From assembly GCA_009760885.1 (NCBI GenBank), contig CM019700.1:10001-74000 (forward strand): DNA of 64,000 nucleotides. Reading direction: 5' to 3'. This document shows positions 22,901-36,700 of the stretch, piece after piece (within the stretch, counting starts at the first letter, position 1; each line of letters begins with the position of its first letter). The notes beneath the pieces are model-generated. The model had not been told where the DNA came from, did no database searches, and saw only the letters and a list, made by a program, of their open reading frames with translations. Made by a program: the position numbers and the translations under genes. This DNA comes from Achatina immaculata (lineage: Eukaryota > Mollusca > Gastropoda > Stylommatophora > Achatinidae).

Positions 22901-25900
22901 CTTATGCCGAGAACTTATCAATCACCCCTCGTATGAGAATAGAAGCGCTGGAGAGACACCAAAAAAATCTTGTCAAAAAAGTAATTAAATAAATAAAAAT
23001 GCCAGAAAGACAATGTGTTTTCATAGGAGCTGCAATGAGGAGAGGTGAAGGCGTTATATCAGAGCCCAGGAAATAAATGCTTGGTGTCATCTTCTAACTG
23101 ACTTACATTGCTTCTGCTTGTATGCTGCTGGTTGTTTGTTGTGCTGACTACATTACTGATGTACAGACAGAAGACGACGAAACACTTCCTGCAATGATAT
23201 ATTCTTTATAGCACACCCAGGACGATCACACACTGGCACACTGGATATATCTATCAAGACTGCGTTACCTTGGCGCTCACACCTGATTTATTGCGTGAAC
23301 GTGATGATGATGGTGAAGGCTGACAACGAAAATATATGAAAACGATTTCCCAGAAACAAGCATTCTCCAACACAAATAATTCTGGGCTGCTATCTAGCCA
23401 AGTTACTAGGATAGCGCCATAAGAGTTCAAGCTGGCTAGCAACTATCACATACTTAACTATCTAGCCAAGTTACTAGGATAGCGCCATAAGAGTTCAAGC
23501 TGGCTAACAACTATCACATACTTAACTATTTAGCCAAGTTACTAGGATAGCGCCATAAGAGTTCAAGCTGGCTAACAGCTATCACATACTTAACACGACT
23601 ACATTTCTCAACACAGACCGGAGTACGCTCCCTTTCACTCCAGTCAAAATCTTTCTCCTCTCTGAGCTGAAACTTTCATCTCAGACCCAGAACACAAAAC
23701 TTGCTTTCCACATGCAACGAATGACTTGAAAATCACGAGCTCTGACAGAGAAAACAAGCATGGGCCTAACTCTAACACAATAATTTAGAGTTACATCAAG
23801 GGTTAGGTAGCACACCCAGATAGCACACCCACATTACTCTCATAAGAGGCCATTGAAAATATTGTAACAGTAGGAAAAATAAAGGCATGAAAAGGCAGGG
23901 GAAGGCCGGGAGAAATGACACTGGACAGTCTGACGGGATGGTGTGAGAGAAGATCACCGACTGAACTGATAGCCTGCATGAAAGATCGGGTACTATGGAG
24001 AAACATAATAGCCAACGCCAGTCGCCACAGCACCTGATGATGATTTTGAATAATATCCAGGACAAAAGAAATGGTGGACCCTATCAGCAGATATAGACAG
24101 GCCGCGACAGAGTCAACAGATCCCCGATAGCACAGACGGGGCACTTATCAATAGCCAGCAGGGAGCAATTTGTGACTATGGATGAGACTTGGATTCATCA
24201 TTTTCAACCAGAAACCAAAGAACAGTCAAAGCAGTGGAAACATGGATCCCCACCTCCAAAGAAAGCAAGGGTGGTTCTGTCTGCAGGCAAAGTGAAGGCT
24301 TCCATCTTTTGGGATTCAGAAGGTGTGCCTATTGGTAGACTATCTTCAAAAGGACAGAACGGTCACCGGGGCCTATTACTCTAATCTTGTGAAGCAACTG
24401 CGGGTCACATTGAAGGAAAAGCGTGGAGGGAAATTGACGAGAAGAGTCATCTTTCAGCAAGACAATGCTCCAGTTCACAAGTCGGCGGTGGCTGCCATCG
24501 ATGAATGCGGCTTCCAGCTTCTTGAATATCCTCCTTATTCCTCAGATTTGGCCCCTTCGGACTATTACCTGTTTATCATACTCAAAAAAGGAGCTCAGTG
24601 GTCGCAAATTTGCTTCAGATGATGACGTCATTCATGCTGTAGACCACTTTCTACTGGCATAAGATGCTAACTTTTACAAAGAAGGGATCCGTATGCTCCA
24701 GGACCGCTGGACTAAGTGCATAAACTTGCAAGTGGACTATGTTGAGAAATAACCCCAAAAAGTTTTCCACAAATAATCCGTTGTACCTTATGCCGAGAAC
24801 TTATCAATCACCCCTCGTATGAGAATAGAAGCGCTGGAGAGACACCAAAAAAATCTTGTCAAAAAAGTAATTAAATAAATAAAAATGCCAGAAAGACAAT
24901 GTGTTTTCATAGGAGCTGCAATGAGGAGAGGTGAAGGCGTTATATCAGAGCCCAGGAAATAAATGCTTGGTGTCATCTTCTAACTGACTTACATTGCTTC
25001 TGCTTGTATGCTGCTGGTTGTTTGTTGTGCTGACTACATTACTGATGTACAGACAGAAGACGACGAAACACTTCCTGCAATGATATATTCTTTATAGCAC
25101 ACCCAGGACGATCACACACTGGCACACTGGATATATCTATCAAGACTGCGTTACCTTGGCGCTCACACCTGATTTATTGCGTGAACGTGATGATGATGGT
25201 GAAGGCTGACAACGAAAATATATGAAAACGATTTCCCAGAAACAAGCATTCTCCAACACAAATAATTCTGGGCTGCTATCTAGCCAAGTTACTAGGATAG
25301 CGCCATAAGAGTTCAAGCTGGCTAGCAACTATCACATACTTAACTATCTAGCCAAGTTACTAGGATAGCGCCATAAGAGTTCAAGCTGGCTAACAACTAT
25401 CACATACTTAACTATTTAGCCAAGTTACTAGGATAGCGCCATAAGAGTTCAAGCTGGCTAACAGCTATCACATACTTAACACGACTACATTTCTCAACAC
25501 AGACCGGAGTACGCTCCCTTTCACTCCAGTCAAAATCTTTCTCCTCTCTGAGCTGAAACTTTCATCTCAGACCCAGAACACAAAACTTGCTTTCCACATG
25601 CAACGAATGACTTGAAAATCACGAGCTCTGACAGAGAAAACAAGCATGGGCCTAACTCTAACACAATAATTTAGAGTTACATCAAGGGTTAGGTAGCACA
25701 CCCAGATAGCACACCCACATTACTCTCATAAGAGGCCATTGAAAATATTGTAACAGTAGGAAAAATAAAGGCATGAAAAGGCAGGGGAAGGCCGGGAGAA
25801 ATGACACTGGACAGTCTGACGGGATGGTGTGAGAGAAGATCACCGACTGAACTGATAGCCTGCATGAAAGATCGGGTACTATGGAGAAACATAATAGCCA

Positions 25901-28900
25901 ACGCCAGTCGCCACAGCACCTGATGATGATTTTGAATAATATCCAGGACAAAAGAAATGGTGGACCCTATCAGCAGATATAGACAGGCCGCGACAGAGTC
26001 AACAGATCCCCGATAGCACAGACGGGGCACTTATCAATAGCCAGCAGGGAGTAACAACAACAAACAAAGATTATCTACATGAATGATGTCAGTGGCTGCT
26101 GCGCTAGGACCACCACCAGGCTGGGGTTACTCCACGCAGGCGGAGAACATGTCAGTACAAACTTCTAGCACAGTCCGTCTTTTGTGTCAGGTAATCAGTT
26201 TCTGGCAGAATTTTCTATAATTTTGTTTTTAATTCTTCAAGTCACATCTATATCTCACTGTATGCCCCAATCTGCTGTGATATCTCTACATCTTTATCTC
26301 ACTGTATGTCCCACTCTGTTCTGACATATAGACTATGTGTGGGACTCTTCGTCCAACCCAGTGCTCGGGGAGTTCTACTTGAGCGAGAAGACCCCAGACC
26401 ACAGGTCCAAGGACTGCGTGAGTTATGAGAAAGGTTCGTCAGGTCTTCTAGGTTTGTTTCAAGATGACCACAAACTGGACGTCAGCGACTGCAGCCAGAC
26501 CAAAGGTTTCTTGTGCTCACTTTCGCCATTAGAATGTCCCTTTTATTGCTAGTTTTTGCTAGAGACACGTTTTCTCCATTATAATGTCGCTTTACTTGCT
26601 AGTTTTTGCTAGAGACACGTTTTCTCCATTATAATGTCGCTTTACTTGCTAGTTTTTGCTAGAGACATGTTTTCTCCATTACAACGTCGCTTTACTTGCT
26701 AGTTTTTGCTAGAGACATGTTTTCTCCATTATAATGTCGCTTTACTTGCTAGTTTTTGCTAGAGACATGTTTTCTCCATTATAATGTCGCTTTACTTGCT
26801 AGTTTTTGCTAGAGACATGTTTTCTCCATTACAATGTCGCTTTACTTGCTAGTTTTTGCTAGAGACATGTTTTCTCCATTATAATGTCGCTTTACTTGCT
26901 AGTTTTTGCTAGAGACATGTTTTCTCCATTATAATGTCGCTTTACTTGCTAGTTTTTGCTAGAGACATGTTTTCTCCATTATAATGTCGCTTTACTTGCT
27001 AGTTTTTGCTAGAGACATGTTTTCTCCATTACAATGTCGCTTTACTTGCTAGTTTTTGCTAGAGACATGTTTTCTCCATTATAATGTCGCTTTACTTGCT
27101 AGTTTTTGCTAGAGACATGTTTTCTCCATTACAATGTCGCTTTACTTGCTAGTTTTTGCTAGAGACATGTTTTCTCCATTACAATGTCGCTTTACTTGCT
27201 AGTTTTTGCTAGAGACACGTTTTCAGCTCTGTGACTGAAGTAGAAGAAGGAAATCTATTCCTTTCAATAAATTTCTTCATCTCAAATTTCTTCTTCTTTC
27301 AACCTTTTTTTTCTAACCATCTCATAGCTAACATCTTCCCGGTCGCTCAAGTTGGCCATCTTTCTCATTAATTGTGGCGATATTTCCCACCAACTGTATT
27401 GATGTTTCCCAATAATTGTAGTGATGTTTCCCGTTAATTGTATTATTGTTTTCCAGTAATTGTAGTAATTAATTACTACTAACTGTAGTAATGTTTTCCA
27501 CTAACTGTGGTAATGTTTTCCACTAACTGTAGTAATGTTTTCCACTAACTGTAGTAATGTTTTCCACTAACTGTAGTAGTGTTTCCCACTAACTGTGGTA
27601 ATGTTTTCCACTAAATGTGGTAATGTTTCCCACTAACTGTGGTAATGTTTTCCATTAACTGTGGTAGTGTTTCCCACTAACTGTGGTAATGTTTTCCACT
27701 AATTGTGGTAGTGTTTTCCATTAACTGTGGTAATGTTTTCCACTTCTTCTTCTTCTTCTTCGTTCGCTTCTACCACCAAGACCGCACCACGATCCTACTG
27801 AATTTACACCTGTGGTCCACGTTAAGTCCCGTGGTCCCCCGTATGGTCCCCGAAAAGACCACAAAGGATCCCCGAGAGGACCATATGGGGTTCAGAGTAT
27901 CGCAGGGCTTGAGCCTGTATTCTTGGTGGGTCCCGGAAGCGGGATTGCGTGACACCGTGGTTTTCGTTGCACCAGTTTAGTCTAGATTTGGACTGTCTCA
28001 CCGGAAGACCTCGACGTGTTTTAGATATCAGCATATCCCCGCTGGGTGAGAGGTGTTAGCCCACCTAGGCCAGAGTTGGACTTTCTCATCGGAAAACCTC
28101 GACGTGTTTTAGGATACCCATGTATCATCGCCGGGTGAGAGGTGGTTGCCCATCCAGTCCAGTGTTGGACTTTCTCACCGGAAAACCTCAGCGCGATTAG
28201 GATATGCATACATCCCCGCCGGGTGAGAGGTGGTTGCCTATCTAGACTGCCCTGGTCCAGTGTCTCCGACTTCAGCATTTTGTGGTCGTGGCCGCTACCC
28301 TTCCTAGTTGTGACCAGGATGGAGCTTTTGTCCAGGAGGATGAATCCTCGCCACTAGTGACTTCCACCCCTGGGTTGAGCCGGTTTAGGCATATTATCCC
28401 AGTATGGGCGTGTTTGGGACGTGACCGACCTCTAGAGCAGATGTACTGTGACATGCGTAGCCTTCAAGTCTCACCCCTAATAATAGCCGGTTTAGGCATA
28501 TTTCACCAGTATGGGTGTATATCAGGCGTGACCGACCTCTAGAGCGGAGGTGGCATGACATGTCTAGCCATCAAGTTTCACCCCTGGTGTGTGCCGGTTT
28601 AGGCATATTTCACCAGTGTAGGTGTGTTTCGGACGTGGCCGGCCTCTAGAGCAGAGGCGCCGTGGTATGTGTAGCTCTCGCAGCGATACTACTGGACATA
28701 TCGATTACATTTCACTTTATCCTTTCCACCAACTTTTCACGTCGGCGCCGCACAGCAACCTTTATTTCTTTTCCGCATGTTCTTCCTTGACCGGGAGGAG
28801 CTTCACTCCACGCGCGGCATTCGAAGAGTCTCGCCAGCAGTGTCTTAACCTCCGGGTTAAGCTGGTTCATGCATTTCACCCGATATGACTGCACTCAGGA

Positions 28901-30673
28901 CGTGGCCGACCTCAAGACCAGAGGTGCCGTGATTTGACTGTTTGCTTCGCTTTATCCTTTCTACCACCTTTTCCGCAGTGATGCCGCACGGCAACCCCAT
29001 TTGCAGCGGATGTTTTTCACTAACTGTGGTAATGTTTTCCACTAACTGTGGTAATGTTTTTCACTAACTGTGGTAATGTTTTTCACTAACGGTAGTAATG
29101 TTTTTCACTAACTGTGGTAATGTTTTCCACTAACTGTGGTAATGTTTCCCACTAACTGTGGTAATGTTTTCCACTAACTGTAGTAATGTTTTCCACTAAC
29201 TGTGGTAATGTTTTCCACTAACTGTGGTAATGTTTTTCACTAACTGTGGTAATATTTCCCACTAACGGTAGTAATGTTTTTCACTAACTGTGGTAATGTT
29301 TCCCACTAACTGTGGTAATGTTTTTCACTAACTGTGGTAATGTTTTCCACTAAATGTGGTTATGTCTCTATTAAAATTGCACTGTTATGTACCTGGCAAT
29401 GTTTGCCACTAAATCACACAAACTTGACACGGTGGTCCCTGAATATTTGCAGAAAGGTGAAAGCACGAGGACGCACAAGTTAAGACACGAGTTGTATGTC
29501 GCTTTATATGTCAAGAGATTTCACGTCGGCGTCACTAGACAGAGGAGATTTCACGTCGGCGTCACTAGACAGAAGAGATTTCATGTCGGCGTCACTAGAC
29601 AGAGGAGATTTCACGTCGGCGTCACTAGACAGAAGAGATTTCACGTCGGCGTCACTAGACAGAAGAGATTTCACGTCGGCGTCACTAGACAGAAGAAATG
29701 CTAATGTCTAAAATATCTCAACGTATCTAACTCCACCACCATCCTCAATTATCTTTATCCAACGGCTTCACCGACATGGAAATAGCCCCACCGATATGGT
29801 AATAGCTCCACCGACATGGAAATAGCCCCACCAATATGGTAATAGCTCCACCGACATGGAAATAGCCCCACTAATATGGTCTACACTCCTACCACGAGAC
29901 CAGCCACGTAATCAATAGACCCGCAACATTTAAAAATATTCTGTGGCGTTGTTCTGTGGCAACATCTGAGCTCATGTTCCATTGTACAAGTGCCCACTTG
30001 TGTCCCCTGGTTTGACTTTATGCAACAAAAGCCCTTCTGTTACTGGCAGAAAACTGAAGCTGCCAACTTCTACTCTTTGAAAGCAACAATTTTTTGTTAA
30101 CTGAAAAGTTAAAATAATTTGATTTATTTCAGAAGCCATAATTGTTTCAGTTACTGAAAACAAAACATGTTGGTCGTTTGTTTGCTTTGTCTGAAATAAT
30201 CTATTTTTTTCTGTCTTAATTATGTTGTCTTTTCCTATATCTATTGTCTTGTATTAAGTACAGTATGTTGTCTTGTATTACGTATGTTGTCTTGTATTAT
30301 GTATGTTCTAATAGGTATAGTGTAGTGTAGTGTATATTGTAATGTGTAGTGTAGCAATGTTATAATGTGTATTGTAGTGTATGTTGTAATGTGTAAAGTA
30401 GTGTATATTGTAATGTGTATTGTAGTGTATGTTGTAATGTGTAAAGTAGTGTATATTGTAATGTGTAGTGTAGTGCATGTTGTAATGTGTAGTGTAGAGT
30501 TTTGTTTCGTGTACTGGGTTGATGATTGCGAAAATGAAGTTTTGTATTATCTTATTTCCAGCCTACATTTGCGAAGAACTTCCATATGGTAAGTTAAGTC
30601 TAACAGCCTCCAGACAGACATAGTTACAGTTAGACAGAAAAGCAAATGGATGGATGGATGGATGGATGGATGG

Positions 30674-30709
<36 letters not shown>

Positions 30710-33700
30710 ATGGATGGATGGATGGATTTAAGCTTTGATGTACATTGTTTCAGTACCTACAGCTGCTGCCACAACCGCTTCACGGACCACTGCTTCAGAT
30801 AAGTCAACAACTTCAGCTACCACCTCAGCTACAACAGCACCAGTAGTTACTACAAAAACCTTAGCCACAAGATCAGCTACAACAGCACCAGTAGTTACTG
30901 CAAAAACCTTAGCCACAGCAGCAAACCCACCTGGAAGTATGCTTTCAACTACTGTCTCGAATTCAATTGCGACATCTACATCAACAGCATCGACCGCAGA
31001 ACTAGCAACGACCGCAGAACTAGCAACGACCACAGAACTAGCAACGACCACAGAACTAGCAACGACCACAGAACTAACACCTACCGCAGAAATAAACACG
31101 ACCACGGAACAAACACCGACCACAGAACTAACAACTATCACAGAACTAACAATGATCACAGAACTAACAACGATCACAGAACTAACAATGATCACAGAAC
31201 TAGCAGAAAACGTTGCCAGTACACCCAGTATTTCCACAGCACGACTAGCCACTGCGCCAGCTTCTAGCAGACCGTTCACGACAACATCTGCGTCTCCACG
31301 TCTGACTTCAGAATCAAGCGCGGACCGCCAGTGTAGATGCCCGTGCCCTCAGTGTAGATGCCCGTGCCCTGTGCCGCTGCCCGTGGACGAACTCGACCAG
31401 CAGAGTTTTATAGAGGAGCAAGTGGGGATCATCCAAACAGAACTTACTGTAGACAAAAAAGTAAGCGCACTAACAGTGATTGTCTTCTTGTCTAGATGTT
31501 TCCCTGTATGCTTCAGTGTCATTATCTGTCTGTCTAGACGTTTTCCATGTATGTTTCAGTGTCATTATCTGTCTGTCTAGACGTTTTCCATGTATGTTTC
31601 AGTGTCATTATCTGTCTGTCTAGACGTTTTCCATGTATGTTTCAGTGTCATTATCTGTCTGTCTAGACGTTTTCCATGTATGTTTCAGTGTCATTATCTG
31701 TCTGTCTAGACGTTTTCCATGTATGTTTCAGTGTCATTATCTGTCTGTCTAATGTTTCCCTATATGTTTAAGTGTCATTATCTGTCTGTCTAATGTTTCC
31801 CTATATGTTTAAGTGTCATTATCTGTCTGTCTAATGTTTCCCTATATGTTTAAGTGTCATTATCTGTCTGTTTAGGTGTTTTCCCCTGTATGTTTCATTG
31901 TCTGTCTAGATGTTTCCCTGTATGCTTCAGTGTCATTATCTGTCTGTTTAGGTGTTTTCCCTGTATATTTCAGTGTCATTATCTGTTTATCTAATGTTTC
32001 CCTATATGTTTCAGTGTCATTATCTGTCTATCTAGATGTTTCACTATATGTTTAAGTGTCATTATCTGTCTATCTAGATGTTTCACTCTATGTTTCAGTG
32101 TCATTATCTGTCTATCTAGATGTTTCACTCTATGTTTCAGTGTCATTATCTGTCTATCTAGATGTTTCACTCTATGTTTCAGTGTCATTATCTGTCTATC
32201 TAGATGTTTCACTCTATGTTTCAGTGTCATTATCTGTCTGTCCAGAAACTCCTTCAGTCCATTTCAGTGTTTTTCAAGGCCAAACTGTTAGATTAGTTCT
32301 CTCGTCAGGTAGATCAGTTCTTCCATCTGTAAGATCAGTTCTTCCGTCTGTTAGATCAGTTCTTCCATCTGTTAGTTCGGTTCTTCCATCTGTTAGATCA
32401 GTTCTTCCATCTGTTAGTTCGGTTCTTCCATCTGTTATTTCAGTTCTTCCATCTGTTAGTTCAATTATTCCATCTGTTAGTTCGGTTCTTCCATCTGTTA
32501 GATCAGTTCTTTCATCTGTTAGTTCAGTTATTCCATCTGTTACATCAGTTCTTTCATTACAGGTCAGTTCTCCTGTATGTTAGATCAGTTTTTCTATTTG
32601 TAAGATCCGTTCTCTTGTCTTAGAGTAGCTTTCCTGTCTGTCAGATCAGTTATCCCGTGTATCAGTTCTCTCATCTGTTAGATCAGTTCTTACATCTGTA
32701 AGATCATTTTCCTCGTCGGTTACATCGTTTCTCCCGCCTGTTAGATCAGTTCTACTGTCAGTTAGATCAATTCTGCTGTCTGTTAGATTAGTTCTGCTGT
32801 CAGTTAGATCATTTCTGCTGTCTGTTAGATTAGTTCTACTGTCTGTTAGATCATTTCTGCTGTCTGTTAGATCAATTCTACTGTCTATTAGGTCAGTTAT
32901 TCTGTCTGCTAGATCAATTCTCCTGTCTGCTAGATCAGTTCTACTATCTGTTAGATCAGTTCTCTCATCTGTTAGATCAGTTCTTCCATCTATTAGAACA
33001 TTTATCCTGTCTTAGATCAATTCTCACATCTATTAGAACATTTATCCTGTCTTAGATCAGTTCAAACACCATAAGAAATAACATCTTATTAGCAGAAATG
33101 CAGATGAAACCACTGACAAAAATTATTGAGGAAAGACGCTGGCGATGGTTAGGACATGTGCTCCAATGATTGACAACTCACTACCAAAAATAGCACTAAG
33201 ATGGACACCACAGGGGAGCAGAAGTAAGGGTAGACCAAAAGAGACATGGAGAAGAACAACAGAAAGGATGTTGAGCAATAGAGGGCTCACCTGGGCAAGA
33301 GCAGAAAAAAAAGGCGAAGGACAGGCATTTGTGGAAAACCCTTGCGGAAGCCCCATGTGCCCTGGGCACTTACGGTTCAGAGAGAGAGAGAGAGAGAGAG
33401 ATCAGTTCTTCCATATATTAGAACATTTATCCTGTCTTAGATCAGTTTTCCCGTCGGTTCTCTGTCCTATTAGATCAGTTCTACTGTCTGTAGGATCAGT
33501 TCTCTCATGTAATTAGATCGGTTCTCCAAATCTATTAGAACATTTCTCCTGTCTTAGATCAGTTCTCCTGTCTTAGATGAGTTTTCTGTCTGTTTGAAAA
33601 ACTTAGATCAGGTCTCCTGTTTGTCGCATCAGTTCTCCCATGTTATTTCATCTGGTACATCAGTTTCCAGGTAAGATCAGTTCTCCCATGTTATTTCATC

Positions 33701-36700
33701 TGGTACATCAGTTTCCAGGTAAGATCAGTTCTCCCATGTTATTTCATCTGGTACATCAGTTTCCAGGTAAGATCAGTTCTCCCGTCTTAGATCAGCTTTC
33801 CCGTCTTTTAGATCAATTATCCCGTCTATCAGTTCTCTCGTCTGTTAGATCATTTCTTTCATCTGTAAGAGAATTTTTCCCGCGTTACATCAGCGATCCC
33901 GTCGGTCAGATCAGTTAAGCTTAGCTTTCTGACGTGACATAACAGCCTGTAAACTAAGCATGAACTAAAATTTACCTGTAAACTACAGATAAGCATGAAC
34001 TAAAATTTACCTGTAAACTACAGATAAGCATGAACTAGCACTAGCCTATAAGCTACAGATAAGCATGAACTAGCACTAGCCTATAAGCTACAGATAAGCA
34101 TGAACTAGCACTAGCCTATAAGCTACAGATAAGCATGAACTAGCACTAGCCTATAAACTACAGATAAGCATGAACTAGTATTGCTTCTAAACTACAAATA
34201 ACCATGAACTAGTATCTGCCAGCAAATTGAAGATAACCATGAACTAGTATCTGCCTGTAAAATACAGATAAGCATGAATTAATATATGCCTGTAAACTAC
34301 AGATAAGCATGAACTAACATCTGCCTGTAAAATACAGATAAGCGTGAATTAATATATGCCTGTAAACTACAGATAAGCATGAACTAACATCTGCCTGTAA
34401 AATACAGATAAGCGTGAATTAATATATGCCTGTAAACTACAGATAAGCATGAACTAACATCTGCCTGTAAAATACAGATAAGCATGAATTAATATATGCC
34501 TGTAAACTACAGATAAGCATGAACTAACATCTGCCTGTAAACTACAAATAAGCATGAACTAATATCTGCCTGTAAACTACAGATAAGCATGAACTAACAT
34601 CTGCCTGTAAACAACAGATAAACATGAACTAGTATCTGCCTGTAAACTACAGATAAGCATGAACTAACATCTGCCTGTAAACAACAGATAAACATGAACT
34701 AGTATCTGCCTGTAAACAACAGATAAGCATGAACTAACATCTGCCTGTAAACAACAGATAAGCATGAACTAACATCTGCCTGTAAACAACAGATAAGCAT
34801 GAACTAGTATCTGCCTGTAAACAACAGATAAGCATGAACTAATATCTGCCTGTAAACTAGAGATAAGCATGAACTAGTATCCGCCTATAAACTTCAGATA
34901 AGCATGAACTAACATCTGCCTGTAAACAATAGATAAGCATGAACTAGTATCTGCCTGTAAAATACAGATAAGCATGAACTAACATCTGCCTGTAAACAAT
35001 AGATAAGCATGAACTAGTATCTGCCTGTAAAATACAGATAAGCATGAACTAACATCTGCCTGTAAACAATAGATAAGCATGAACTAGTATCTGCCTGTAA
35101 AATACAGATAAGCATTAACTAACATCTGCCTGTAAACAATAGATAAGCATAAACTAGTATCTGCCTGTAAACAGCAGATAAGCATGAACTAACATCTACC
35201 TGTAAACAACAGGTAAGCATGAACTAGTATCTGCCTGTAAACAGCAGATAAGCATGAACTAACATCTACCTGTAAACAACAGGTAAGCATGAACTAGCAT
35301 CTGCCTGTAAACAGCAGATAAGCATGAACTAGTATCTGTGTGGAGCCTGAAAATATTGTGAGAATACAAAGTTAGAAATTCAGAAGTTGTTGGAGATAAC
35401 TTGGGGATGTTAGCAGAGATAACTTGGGGATGCTAACAGAGATAAATTGGGGATGATATTGGGAATAACTTGGGGATGCTAATGGGAAGAATTCTGGGAT
35501 GCGAAAGGGAAGAACTTGGGGTGCTTGTGGGAAGAACATGGGGATGATAGAGCGAATAACTTGGGGATGCTTGTGGGAAGAACATGGGGATGGTAGAGGG
35601 AAGAACTTGGGGATGCTTGTGGGAAGAACATGGGGATGGTAGAGGGAAGAACTCGGGGATGCTAGTTGGAAGAACTTGGGGATGCTAGTGGATCGTAAGT
35701 GTCTAGGGGAGAGTCACATAAATGAGAAAAATAAATAATTCTTCTGACATTATGAAGGAAGCAGGGCATACAGATAACATTAGATCAACTATTCCCACAC
35801 ACAGAGATAACATTAGTGCAACTGTTCCCACACACAGACATAACATTAAAGCAACTATTCCCACACACAGACATAACATTAAAGCAACTATTCCCACACA
35901 CAGAGATAACATTAAAGCAACTATTCCCACACACAGAGATAACATTAGTGCAACTGTTCCCACACACAGAGATAACATTAGTGCAATAATTCCCAAATAC
36001 ACCAGTGGCATCAAGGTAGCTATTCTAACACACAAAGATAACATTGGGGAACTATTCCCATACACAGAGATAACATTAGGGCAGCTATTCCCACACACAG
36101 AGATAACATTAGGGCAACTATTACCACACACAAATCGTATTAGGGCAACACAGAAACTACATTAGGGAAATTATTCCCACACAAAGAGATAACATTAGAC
36201 CACCTAATCCCACACACAAATAGCATTAGGTCAACTATTCCCAAACACAGATATAACATTGCGGCAACTATTCCCGCGCACAGAGATAACATTAGGGCAA
36301 CTATTCCCGCACACACTAGTAGCATTAGGACTACTATTCCCACACACACAGATAACACTAGGGCAACTATCCAACACACAGATAGCATTAGGGCAACTAT
36401 TCCCACACACAGAGATAACATTGTGGCAACTATTCCCAAACACACAGATAACGTTAGGGCAACTATTCCTACACACAGAGATAACATTCGGGCAACTAAT
36501 CCCACACACAAAGATAGCATTAAGGCAACTATTCCCACACACACTGTTTGCATTGTGGTAACTATTCGCCCATACGGAGATAGCATTAGGGCAACTATTC
36601 CCCCCACCACCATACACACAGAGACAGCATTAGGGCAACTTCTCACACACACTGAGATAGCATTAGGGCAACTTCTCACACACACACACTGAGATAGCAT

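Larger units (their letters stand above)
20925..24163 (+). mobile_element. LINE (RTE-like) copy interrupted by a mariner and by a third insertion
   Basis: RT palm motifs [15 protein letters not shown] and [13 protein letters not shown] lie at 21,060-21,230, and the thumb ([20 protein letters not shown]) at 21,360-21,560. The frame (WFIRRML) is cut at 21,657 by a mariner. It resumes at 22,934 and continues with [15 protein letters not shown] to about 23,044. After roughly 800 foreign bases it continues as [31 protein letters not shown] and [17 protein letters not shown], ending in two stops at 24,043. Joining 23,044 to 23,846 rebuilds MRREAIENIV. Several frameshifts and stops make it dead. Confidence 0.82.
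22278..26049. repeat. 1,886-bp perfect-looking tandem duplication (22278-24163 and 24164-26049)
   Basis: All peptides and repeats recur at a constant +1,886. The junction GGGAGCAATTTG against CTTCAGCAATTTG and GGGAGTAACAAC shows AG microhomology. The second copy holds the 3' half of the mariner with its right terminus (to 24817), the 68-bp repeats and the LINE 3' end. Confidence 0.95.

Noticed and set aside
23803..24144. 113-codon minus-strand frame, repeated at 25689-26030
   Set aside because: It is antisense to the LINE C-terminus ([17 protein letters not shown]) on the plus strand.
30728..31279. 183-codon minus-strand frame rich in Val and Ser
   Set aside because: Antisense shadow of the Thr-rich lectin stalk.
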